Assembly: GCA_029747585.1 (NCBI GenBank)
Contig: JAPEVF010000061.1
Span: 28,565-92,564 of the forward strand
Length of the DNA stretch: 64,000 nucleotides
From: Pleurotus djamor
Taxonomy: Eukaryota > Basidiomycota > Agaricomycetes > Agaricales > Pleurotaceae
Direction: 5' to 3'
Made by a program: the position numbers and the translations under genes. This document shows positions 22,002 to 31,436 of this stretch, piece after piece; the stretch's first letter is position 1, and every line of letters starts with the position of its first letter. The notes under the pieces were generated by a model. The model had not been told where the DNA came from. It did no database searches and saw only the letters and a list, made by a program, of their open reading frames with translations.

Positions 22002-23719
22002 ATGTCGTCGCCCAAGTCCAAGGCTCGCCCGCGTCCAGTCGTCGTCGATGACCCCACCCACCATCTAACAGGTCCTTTCCAGCCGCAAACGTACGTGTCC
22101 TGCTTCTCCACCCACTCCTACCTATAACCCACTAACCCACCAATAACCCACTCCGTCAGTCCCCTTGGTTCCGCAGCCTCGTCTAGGACTTCCTCGCCCT
22201 CTCCAGCTTTCAAGGCCTTTTCCCATACCCCTCCCACCTCTCCCCTCATTCGCTGGGTCACAGAGCCTCGTGCGTACCAGCCCCCCCCCCCCCCCCACCT
22301 AAAAACCTACCCTAGTCTAATTTTTCCTTAGTCCTCGCTTTCAAGCTTCTCCTTATACCCATCATCCTATACATCAACTGGGACATCCTTGCCCCATTGA
22401 TAGACCCGGCCCTACGTGAAAAAAATCCCTTCGCACCCACCTTCCTCCTCTCACACCTCGTACCCACCTCTTCGCCTCTTGACCCGCGTTACCAGAAAGG
22501 TTACCTCGACTTGGTGTTCGTGGCTTACCATGTCATCTTCTGGTCATGCATCCGGCAAATTGTCACGGTAAACCTGTGCAGACGCGTCGCTCGCTACTTC
22601 GGTATCAAGAAAGAGGCGAAACTCGATAGGTTTGGCGAACAAGGATATGCGCTTGTCTACTTTGGTTTCTTTGCCATTTGGGGTCTGGTACGTCCTTCCT
22701 ACATCTCCTCCTACCCCGCCTCACACCATGCTAACTTGTTAATGCTTAGCGAATCATGTCTCAACTCCCCACATGGTGGTACAACACAAAGTACTACTGG
22801 ATAGGATACCCGCATTGGGACATGAAACCAGAGCTCAAGCGATACTACTTGATGCAGATGGCCTATTGGTTCCAGCAACTTATCGTCCTCTTGCTCAAGT
22901 TGGAAAAGCCGCGAAAAGATTATAACGAGCTAGTCGCGCATCATTTTGTTACGCTATGGCTTGTCGGGTTCGTTACCTCTGTTCTTTGGTATATGGCCAC
23001 TTTTGCTCACTCTAATCGTGTGCAGTTGGAGTTATCTCGTCAACCTGACCTTGATCGGTCATTCGGTGTACTTGAGCATGGATCTGCCCGATACTCTACT
23101 AGCGGTGCGTATTCCATCTCCCTATGCCTCATCATTTTCGACTTAAAGCACCTCTACAATAGCTCTCGAAACTCCTCAACTACATCCAATGGGAAATGTC
23201 AAAATACGTCGTCTTCTCCGTTCTCCTGGTTGCCTGGTCGTACGTCTCCCATCCCCCTCCCTTCATTCTCACCAGAATATCTCACCACTAACGTCAACTT
23301 GCATAGATACTTCCGTCTATGGTTGAACGTTGACATCCTCCGTTCCGTGTGGACAGAGTTTAAGCTTATTCCGTGCGTCCACTCTCCACTCTACGTCCAT
23401 CCCATCCCAATATCATACCAAGCTGACTTGGTTTTTTTAGCTCGGAGTCGATGCAATGGAATCCCGAATCAGGTGCCTGGTTGGTCTGGTGGATGAAATA
23501 CCAAATCTTCGCGCCGTTGGTTCTGTTGTTATTCCTCAATATCTTTTGGTGGTTCCTCATCGTTCGAATTGCCTATCGGTGCGTCTCCCTTTTCCCCTTT
23601 GTGTGCAACTGAGCAACTGATGAGTTTTTGTTGTGTTGGTGTTTAGTGCATTGCGGACACATCAAGCGACGGATGATCGTTCGGACGATGAAGACGACGG
23701 TGACGACAAGGAGGAGTAA
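22002..23719 (+). CDS. LAG1: Sphingosine N-acyltransferase (Lag1/Lac1-type ceramide synthase)
   Basis: This ER membrane enzyme joins fatty acyl-CoA to a sphingoid base to make (dihydro)ceramide. The start MSSPKSKARPRPVVVDD gives a cytosolic Ser/Pro-rich leader. The TLC domain follows: a first membrane span LAFKLLLIPIILYINWD, later YLDLVFVAYHVIFWSCIRQI, and FGEQGYALVYFGFFAIWGL. The Lag1p motif is present: KDYNELVAHHFVTLWLVG with the paired catalytic histidines, continued after an intron by NLTLIGHSVYLSMDLPDTLL. The next exons give LLNYIQWEMSKYVVFSVLLV and YFRLWLNVDILRSVWTEF. The last spans are FAPLVLLLFLNIFWWFLIVR, and the tail is acidic (DDRSDDEDDGDDKEE, TAA 23717-23719). Length is about 400 aa, typical of fungi. 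Confidence 0.92.
22281..22296. repeat. C16 homopolymer in a ceramide-synthase intron
   Basis: Sixteen uninterrupted C residues follow directly after a GTGCGTACCAG intron start. It is a mutable, sequencing-error-prone tract within an intron, with no coding effect expected. Confidence 0.85.
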
Positions 23720-24346
23720 ATGAATGAATGAATGATTGGAACCATAATGAGCATGACGGCGTTACGGAACCTCATAACGTGGATAATGTGAACGGCATGA
23801 GACGATGAGCACAAGTGATCCACCATGCTCACTTAGGCTCGCGGATCAGATCTTCAGACTTCTTGCGGCAAAATGCTTCGCGGCAACCATATTCGTTCAG
23901 CAACATATCAACCTTAATAAATATCATATCGTAATTATCATTCATACCCCCTTCAACCCCATCCTTACCACCATCAGTAATCAATGATCATGACCTTCGA
24001 TTGTTCGTCTTCCATAGACATGTTTGTTGCAAGTATGCTACTGACATGATACATGATACATTTTCTGATTGCGAAGTGCAGAGTGGAGAAACGACGGAAA
24101 TACAGCATATCCAAAAGCCTGGTGACTAAAAGAAAACGTAAATGCAAGCGTAAAACGAAAGCAACATCGACAAGCAACAGCGAAAATCCAAGTAAACGAC
24201 GACAAGCAAAAGCAATCGAAGTATATCCGAAGTCGACATCCATCATGGTCAACTCCCCAAAAATGAAACCCCATATAAACCATCCAATCCACACCAACCC
24301 ACACACATGAACACATGTCATCGTGTCAACGAGTCGTAGCAATTGT
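23720..24346. other. Convergent 3' intergenic region (ceramide synthase / Gfd2-like)
   Basis: About 630 bp between convergent stops. It is A/T-richer than its surroundings, with a run of AAAACG/AAGC repeats at about 24115-24215 without regular periodicity. Open frames on both strands here lack domains and are not called. Confidence 0.4.
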
Positions 24347-26257
24347 TCATACAGATGATTCCATATCGTTCAATTTGCCGGTAACGACGTTATACGGAGC
24401 AGCAGGGAACATGTCTTCTATACCCTCGTCTTCATCGCTTCCATCGTCGGCTGTTGAGCCTGAGCCTGGAATGGTGGGTTTCCCATCTTGTGGGGGCCAG
24501 CGTTGTTCCCTTTGGGTGTCGACGTCGGGACCGGAAGCCATGGATTTTAGAGCTTGCATGGTGTACTACAATCACCCATCATCGTAAGTATCAAGGATGG
24601 ATTTATAGTAGTAGAAGGAACAGAAGAAGGGAGCGAGAAGAAGACTGACATGTGCATCGTTCCCCGCATTATGCAGGAACTTGGTCTGGATACCCAGGAG
24701 GTTGCACATCTTGAGGAGCGATTTCTTTTGATCGCCTGAACCGAGGAGTGCACCGATGAGCGTTGAGGTGTCAATGAGGTAGGTTCCGTCGTCGGGGAAG
24801 GCGTCGGGGAGGATGTGCGTTGCGCGGGATATGGGGGCGGCGATGGTGTTGCTTTGGAGGTGTCTGTTGGGTGAAAGGTGAGATGAGAATGAGTGTGAGG
24901 ATGGGTGTGAATCGGAGAGGAGGGAAGGAGGGGGAAACGTACTTAACATCTTGACTCCAATCGTGGAATACCAAAAAGATAGGACCATTATCCTTCGCCA
25001 TCCCATCGAACAACTCGCGAATCCGCTCTTTGAAGGCAACCTTGGTCAAGATCTCGCTCGTGCCAAAGTTATAATGCTATGATCGGCAACTTTGGATTAG
25101 ACTTCGGTTTCATAAACATTACAGAGGAAGGAGGCAGACGAACGTCTCTATTGCCTTGCACATAAGTCTTATTTGTGTAAGGCAGATGTTCTTCGACGAG
25201 CAGATGAGCGTCTTGTGTGATTTCTTGACCATTCTCCCATCGGACGAGGCTGTATCCGAATTCAGTGATAACACTATGGTCGAGTTCCCATTCTTCTATA
25301 TCGATGGCACACCAAACGCCCCTGCGCTCGCCCCAGTATGATCGGATGGTTTGGAATAGTTGTCGGCGGAGGGGAAGACCGGGGACGTTGCCTTTGGTTA
25401 GTTTCTTGTTCTGTTTATCTAGTTTCTGTACGCGATGTCAATCAGTTTCACTTGCAGTCAGTAAGTTGAGGTGGACGCGAAGAGATGGACGTACTACCTT
25501 CTGGTGGTTCTTCAGTGAGAATCCATCTCGAAACTCGATGGGTGAGATTCCAGCCAAGTTGGAACGCGTCAACAGACAATCTGAGTAGGGTAGGGGTATC
25601 ATTTCTTTAGTGATGCGCATTGCGTGCAGCCAGTATCTGATATAATCGCATTGTGCGGAGGTCATGAGGAGACGAGACTCTCCATTGGGGAATGTCCCTG
25701 TGTGGTGTACAATAATCAATGCAGAGCTGTGGAGGTTTAACTGGTATAGCTACCAATGTACATGGTGATTCCCTGAACCCCTGGATGAAGAGGATGGTCT
25801 GGATGAACGAGAGCATCGTGGGCTGAATGAAGTGAGTAGACCAATACCATGGTCAATGCCGAAGGTAGGCCCACCTAATAGGGCCACAAGAGCCTGTGAG
25901 TCTTCAGGTTTACTGACGGAGCGTCTCCTTGATCATTGTTCAATGCACAATCACTAGCAAAGGGAAAACAAAGGAGTTACCATTGAAACCACACATCGGT
26001 GTACCTATAATACCCTGTAATTACTGGGACGTTCTTCTTTACGGGCATTCTACACGTGAAACGGCGAAGGCCTTGATGAAAGCGGATGAGTAAGAGTCGA
26101 AATCGATATGATGGCTACAGGCGTGGTCGTCGTTCACAAAAAGGTCCTTCCCGAACGCAAGTTCAGCCGAGGGGGACAGGGGTGGTAGCACAATAAGCGC
26201 CCAGTGGCCAAATTCAGAAAAGGGCCACGGGAAAGAGGTTCGAAATCTTGGTTGCAT
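24347..26257 (-). CDS. Gfd2/YDR514C-like C-terminal-domain protein (RNase H-fold, exonuclease-like)
   Basis: The gene was rebuilt through at least four N-terminal introns. Exon 1 (MQPRFRTSFPWPFSEFGHW, start at 26257) joins at an intron beginning about 26055 to YYRYTDVWFQW, then RRSVSKPEDSQALVALLGGP with TFGIDH, then GVQGITMYIG, then TFPNGESRLLMTSAQCDYIR. The second half has the family core: VWCAIDIEEWELDHSVITEF (D-x-E), VEEHLPYTNKTYVQGNRDHY, NGPIFLVFHDWSQDVK, GTYLIDTSTLIGALLGSGDQ, CNLLGIQTKFLHNAGNDAHY. These positions resemble the four acidic residues and His of DEDDh nucleases, so activity is plausible but unproven. The tail is acidic and ends LNDMESSV. Yeast members are poorly characterised. 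The gene is divergent from CENP-A. Confidence 0.75.
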
Positions 26258-26305
26258 GGGCCATAATTTCTCTTCCTCGTTCACACCCACCTCTCACCGA
26301 CCACC
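26258..26305. promoter_or_regulatory. Very short divergent gap upstream of CENP-A
   Basis: Only 48 bp lie between the inferred Gfd2-like ATG and the CENP-A ATG. It is rich in CACC/CTC on the plus strand. Promoter elements for each gene must extend into the other gene's first exon. Confidence 0.5.
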
Positions 26306-26982
26306 ATGGCGCAAGCTCAGAAAACCACGTTGAATAAGAGGAAACAACCTACGGCTGGGTCGGATTCGCCTCAGCGATCTCCTGCGAAAAAGCAGAAGAC
26401 GGCGACGGCGCGGAAGAGTACTGGTGGTCGGCCGCCTCCTGTGCCACGGCAGAGTGACGCGGACGCGCAAGGTGAGTATGCGTAGCGTTGTGGCTAAAGA
26501 GGTGTTTGCTGAGGGTTTTGGGTTTTAGGAGATGGTCGTAAGAAGAAGCGCTTCCGTCCCGGGACTGTTGCNCTCAGAGAAATTCGAAAGTATCAGAAGT
26601 CTACCGACTTGCTCATCCGGAAGCTGCCTTTCTCTCGTCTGGTGCGTAAATACGCGCAGAACGCTTGATTAGGTGTGGCTCAAGNTGCTCTGCAGGTTAG
26701 GGAAATTGCGATGGAAATGACGACGGATGTTAACGATGGTTATGGAGCCACGGGATTGCGTTGGCAAACCTCTGCGCTNATGGCCCTNCAAGAAGCCACT
26801 GAGGCTTACTTGGTTCATTTGTTTGAAGACGCGTAAGGCNCGCCCTTATCCATNCCCTTGCNCCCATCANTGACTTTGGCGTTAGGAATTTATGNGCGAT
26901 ACACGCAAAGCGTGTCACACTCATGCAGCGCGACATACAGCTCGCCCGACGCATCCGCGGGCCTTGGGGAGGAATGGCTTGA
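26306..26982 (+). CDS. CENPA: Centromeric histone H3 variant (CENP-A/Cse4/Cnp1)
   Basis: This replaces histone H3 in centromeric nucleosomes and specifies the kinetochore site. The N-terminal tail differs from H3 ([18 protein letters not shown], then [20 protein letters not shown]), though an ARKSTGG piece survives. The histone fold reads [39 protein letters not shown], then a lengthened loop 1, [16 protein letters not shown], then [53 protein letters not shown]. The extra loop-1 residues, Trp in [17 protein letters not shown] and VHLFED are CENP-A hallmarks shared with fission yeast Cnp1; canonical H3 has DFKTDLRFQ. Introns lie at 26472-26528, 26642-26697 and 26836-26885, and all preserve frame. 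The stop is TGA 26980-26982. Length is about 170 aa. Confidence 0.9.
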
Positions 26983-27353
26983 TGATNANGCACCTTTCGC
27001 TAGTATATCTTCTCGCGTTCGATTTTGGACAACGACCTTAGGACTACATGTATCCCTTGTATCTATTGTGTGAATTATTTCCCTCNGTANGATGNGNTGA
27101 TTTNGTGTNATTCGANNNGNCATGCCNANANTACATNACNATGGTCTATATAAANGGANGCATCTATATGANGTGATAAGTCAGCCAGTNAACGTGAACG
27201 CGAGCAAAGAGAGTCGAGGGTCATATTAGATCAAGAAANGGTGTCAACGGGCCCCAGCTCATCGTAGGAGAAGGTTCCCTCCATTCCACTTTTATAATCA
27301 TCCCAAGAGCTTGAGACGTCCAGATACCATCAACTCACCAGTATGGAAACTTG

Positions 27354-28474
27354 TCACCGCTTCTTTCCAGAGATCGGATTTTGCTTCCCTATGGTCTGCC
27401 GTTGTTTGAGGAGTAAATGTTGTCGTTTCCTCTTAACATCCCACCAGTCCATGGCCCATGTTTGAAACAACCCAAACGTTGCAGAGGTNACCCAGTACAG
27501 CGTGACACTCTNCNNNANGTATTAGTANGNCTGAGGTATCNTGNTCNATAACACGAACTCACTCCTGGCATAACAGCCGCGAACATGATACGACCAACAG
27601 AAAGGATTCGCAGACCAGACTTGATGAGTTTGTTCGGNTGTATCAGTGGNTTCTGCCCTTCNGCGATTCGNTTCACGTTGTTNTCGTCTATTCTTTGCTG
27701 NCGNTCGCGCTCTGCNGCCGTCATCACCCAATTACTGGATTCAACGTTCGCCATGGTAATCATGCCGAGGATTATGGGGAGGGCCATTGTAGGATCAGGG
27801 TGAGCGAGCGTGGTTAGGGTTAGGAACGCTTCGGAGTCAAACGGCGTCGGAGGCAAGGATAGGCGGGAGAGCATCATCGACGTGACGACGAAGACAGGGA
27901 GCTGTGAGAGTGTCGGAACAATGATTGAGGTGAGCGGTCCACATTTGTACTTTTTGTAGAGTTGCTTCCGTAGGGTGGTTAACTAGTCGGACGCGTCAGG
28001 CATCTTCACGGAAAGCGAAGCTCGACAACGTACCAGCGCGGTAGAGCGCTCAGCGTGGATGGCTTGTATCTGTTTTTTATCNCCCTTAACACCNTGGACC
28101 TTCATTTGTTTCAAGACATTTTGGTATATCGTCGGCTTGGCTGCTTCCAGCAAGGGTATGACATGTTCTTCAATTCTCCAAGCGCGTTTCTTGCCCTGTG
28201 TTTGTGTGAATAGTNGGGCGAAACGGTGGAAACGAAGCTATATTACCCAGACTGCAATGGGTACCAGGCAGATACGGGTTGCNACGGTTACTAGAATTAT
28301 AGTGGAAGCATACGGAGGCAAGGANGGAGGCAGAGGGAGAGCGATCGCGAGGTCCAAAAAGCTTTCACCCAAAGCCCGGATGAAACATCGTTTCTGCGAC
28401 GCACATATTCGCTGAGGGTGGCGTATGGAACGAATGCGCGACAGAGAACGTGCAGTCGCAGAAGTAACAAGCAT
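27354..28474 (-). CDS. COX18: Mitochondrial inner-membrane insertase of the Oxa1/Cox18 family
   Basis: Cox18 inserts the C-terminal part of cytochrome oxidase subunit 2 across the mitochondrial inner membrane. The start at 28474 gives a positively charged presequence (MLVTSATARSLSRIRSIRHP) followed by ALGESFLDLAIALPLP and a first span, YASTIILVTXATRICLVPIA. A middle exon has HPDPTMALPIILGMITMANV with ESSNWVMT, then LIKSGLRILSVGRIMFAAVM, and the last has LVTSATFGLFQTWAMDWWD, the Oxa1/Cox18 terminal-span motif. A basic tail, VKRKRQHLLLKQRQTIGKQN, ends at TGA 27354-27356. The HPDPTMALPIILGMITMANVE block is closer to Cox18 than Oxa1. Exon edges at 27500-27570 and 28085-28215 are blurred by Ns. 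Confidence 0.78.
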
Positions 28475-28733
28475 GGGCAGTAACCGTCACGTCGGAAAGT
28501 TCATTCGGTAATCCCTGAGACAGCAAGCGCCTCTGGCATNTCGCAGAACGATCCAGGCGTATTCATTCATTACAAAAGACAGCCGTGGCCCATATATCAA
28601 TTCATGCGAATAAAACCATGGTTGGAAAGAGTCATAGCGAGCAATAAAACATATTCATAGTGTACGTGCTCNGGTGACCCCCAAGATGTATCACATCTTA
28701 TCATCCGCCCACCCATCGAGATACAGCAACCTC

Positions 28734-29504
28734 TCAGAAGACGAGTTGATGTGGGAATTGGCCCTTGGATAGACCAAACGATGCTTTGAGGTATTTGGCG
28801 AGGTTTTCGGATTTCTTCACGGCGGNGATGACGGTCTTGTCCACNTCCTTCTGNTCTGTTGTTTTGGATTCAGGGAGGGCTTCCTTCGCCTTGGGCTTGC
28901 CATCTTCGAAGAACTCAGCTTCGGCAGANGTCTTCTCCTTNGAGACAGTTTTGGCGAAGTAGGAATCGGTGAACTTGTCGTCGAGCTGATCCACACAGAT
29001 CAAAACGAGGAAGATTAGATANAANCAATATACACGNACCTTGAAGTCACCGAGATCCAGCTTCGTTGAGGTGGCGATAACGTATGCCTGGTTAACTCGG
29101 CGAAGGGGAACACCGTTGACCTTGTAGGGTCCGGTAACCAACAACAATCCGCTCTCCAACTGCTTCAAAAACACGACCCGCTTGCCCCGGTAGCGACCAG
29201 CAAGAAGGATGAGAACGGTGCCCGGTGTGATTGAGCCACGAATTTGTGTGGGTTTGGGCGATTTGCGGCTCTTTTTGGGCTGGCGAACGTCTTCGGCGGG
29301 GTAGAATCGTGGTGCTTTGCTGGTTGGGACAAGCCGTGTGCCGCCGTTCTTTGCNCCNCCGACTTGTTTCTCAACAGTCTCAGGCTTGGACTCGGCGGCA
29401 GGCTTCTCGCCTTTCTTCTGCCCCTTGTATAGTCCACGGCTGGCGAAAACTTGCGATCGTGACAAGCGTCCAACGCCGGGAACCAGTTCCTTGCTTCTGG
29501 CCAT
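28734..29504 (-). CDS. RPL6: 60S ribosomal protein L6 (eL6)
   Basis: This is a large-subunit ribosomal protein. The start [20 protein letters not shown] is followed by a Lys-rich eukaryotic extension, then the core [80 protein letters not shown]. After an intron near 28988-29041 the last exon has [13 protein letters not shown] and ends [12 protein letters not shown], a typical eL6 ending. Length is about 235 aa, normal for fungi. A leader intron may precede the ATG. It is divergent from the nucleotidase gene 230 bp away. Confidence 0.93.
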   Translation of the reverse strand: MARSKELVPGVGRLSRSQVFASRGLYKGQKKGEKPAAESKPETVEKQVXXAKNGGTRLVPTSKAPRFYPAEDVRQPKKSRKSPKPTQIRGSITPGTVLILLAGRYRGKRVVFLKQLESGLLLVTGPYKVNGVPLRRVNQAYVIATSTKLDLGDFKXRVYXXYLIFLVLICVDQLDDKFTDSYFAKTVXKEKXSAEAEFFEDGKPKAKEALPESKTTXQKXVDKTVIXAVKKSENLAKYLKASFGLSKGQFPHQLVF

Positions 29505-29736
29505 TATGTTTTGATCTAGGAGGGGTTTGTCAAGATATTTGAGCTCGTAGTGAGGAGCATCATACCTTGAGTCTTGAGGTCGTCGTTGCCAGTGCCCGTA
29601 GGGGTTTCGGTCAGTATCTTAGATTGTGTGGCTTGAACAACTGGCTAGGACCAACGGCATTTTCCGAGAACTGGCATCACGTAAGCGTAACGGGCGCTTG
29701 ATGGCATTGCGCGCTTATCCTACTAGTTCCGTCGCA

Positions 29737-30770
29737 ATGAGCACGACCGAAGTCAACACCAANNNNNNTGGTGTGTGTCGCAATCGCTCTGAGATCGNGA
29801 ACGACTGAAGAACCNGCTGTTTGTCAGATGCTAAGCCCATCGTGTGGTTCGATATCGACAATACCCTTTACTCGGCTAGCACCAAAATTGCGCAGGCAAT
29901 GGGAGAACGCATCCATGGTGACGCTAGCACCTTCGATCCCANCCTGGTGTACTGATTCGAATGCCCTTCAAGTATAGCTTACTTTCTTACCCTTGGTCTA
30001 GACGANGAGGCAGCGTCCGATCTTCATTATAAATACTATACGCAATATGGATTGGCCTTGCGTGGACTGACTAGACATCATCAGATAGGCTAGTCGAAGT
30101 CTTTATCATTTCTATCTCGTCTATGGCGCTGAGNAACCCTCCGCAGACCCTATAGACTTCGACCGCAAGTGTGACGGCTCCCTTCCACTAGAAGACATCC
30201 TCTCCCCGAACCCGCAGCTGCGGCAGTTGTTGATTGACATAGATCGGAGTAAGGCAAGGGTTTGGGCCCTCACCAATGCCTACAAAACGGTATGAACTCA
30301 ACTTGGTTAGCTTCCTCGTGCTCACGTCCCGAAAGCATGCGAAAAGGGTATTGGACATCCTTGGCTTGTCTGATCAGATTGAGGGGACAGTCTTCTGTGA
30401 CTACGCACAGGAAGACTTTGTTTGTAAACCAGAGGCCGCCTTCTATGAACAGGTGCGTTTGATGCGAACCCCCACCTTTCTGATCCTTCTCTTTANTNNC
30501 ANCATCCTCGTATCTCAGGCGTTGAAAACCGCTGGCGGCGTTGACCCTGCAAACTGTTATTTCGTAGACGATAATAGAGGTAATGTCGTCGCTGCCAAGC
30601 GTCTGGGCTGGGGTCATTGTGTCCACTTCTGTGAGCATGGTTTACCTTCTGTGGAAGGCGGGAAGGAGACGGTCATCAACAAGACTCAATCTGTGGATGA
30701 CGAAGGGATTGTCTCTATTACCAACCTAGAAGAGTTGAGGGAGGTTTGGAGCGAGCTTTATAANCCCTAG
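29737..30770 (+). CDS. HAD-superfamily pyrimidine 5'-nucleotidase (Sdt1/Phm8-like)
   Basis: This enzyme dephosphorylates pyrimidine nucleoside monophosphates (or lysophosphatidic acid in the Phm8 case). HAD motif I is VWFDIDNTLYSASTKIAQAM. The cap helices include YKYYTQYGLALRGLTRHHQI, split by introns. Motif II sits in KARVWALTNAYKT, the conserved Lys region is QEDFVCKPEAAFYEQ, and motif IV is CYFVDDNRGNVVAAKRLGWG. A C-terminal ITNLEELREVWSELY ends before TAG 30768-30770. The start MSTTEVNT at 29737 follows an in-frame gap with Ns, so the first intron is only approximate. Confidence 0.82.
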
Positions 30771-30865
30771 AGTAGTGCTAGTGTAGTAAATACAAGATAT
30801 AACAGATATAGCATAAGTTTACCACAAGGTTGGAATAAGGACATGCTTCTTCATTTAAACCATCA

Positions 30866-31356
30866 ATGACACTCTTGGCCCCACGATACTCTCATCCATT
30901 CACCTTGGAGGAAGCCACCTTGTTCGACGTTGGTATCATCAACGAAGGTTCGTCCATGATCCAGAGTATCCTACCCAAGCCTCATCGGCAGATACTCCAT
31001 TGCAGAAATCGCGCGTCTACAGAATTCGTTGCGACATCTTCGAGCAACGCAGACCGAGCTCAAGGAGTACATGTCCGATGATATCGATGGTGAATTAACC
31101 AAGGCCTACGCGGAGAACGAGGACGTCATGTAAGTTGACTAGGGCCCATCATCGCTTGGCGTGCTTTCCGAAGTTTCTCGACATTAGCGGAGCGCAAGAA
31201 GAGAGGATTTCGATCCTGGAACATGCGTTGCGACAGAAGGGCGTGCAATCTGTGGCACATTATAACACGACGGANTCAGGGAACGGAAGCGTCACGACGA
31301 GTGCGAGAGGCACTGACAACACGACTGAAGTCGAGGAGGGTGGTATAGATTTATGA
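30866..31356 (+). CDS. Small (about 120 aa) coiled-coil protein, function unknown
   Basis: Three exons join cleanly: MTLLAPRYSHPFTLEEATLF with DVGIINE, an intron ending at about 31004, then EIARLQNSLRHLRATQTELK with EYMSDDIDGELTKAYAENED, an intron from 31131 to about 31188, then GAQEERISILEHALRQKGVQ and a Thr/Ser-rich tail ending VEEGGIDL (TGA 31354-31356). The pattern of leucines and charges in exons 2 and 3 predicts two short helices forming a coiled coil, resembling small tethering or prefoldin-like subunits, but I cannot assign a family. Clean splicing and its position 95 bp after the nucleotidase on the same strand support a real gene. Confidence 0.6.
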
Positions 31357-31436
31357 NNGACTATGATACATCAGNTGTGGGCTTATTTCTATGAATAACA
31401 GTATGCAATATGGTTGATANGGTAGTANACGCGTNA

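Noticed and set aside
22121..22160. Telomere-like TAACCC repeats
   Set aside because: The spacing is irregular (AACCCACTAACCCACCAATAACCC) and it lies in an intron of the ceramide synthase gene, so it is chance C/A-rich sequence.
23974..24342. Overlapping open frames on both strands in the 3' intergenic region
   Set aside because: They mirror one A/C-rich tract, with no domain and no splice context.
26258..26290. GTG-initiated N-terminal extension of the Gfd2-like gene
   Set aside because: Nuclear eukaryotic genes start at ATG; the first in-frame ATG is at 26257.
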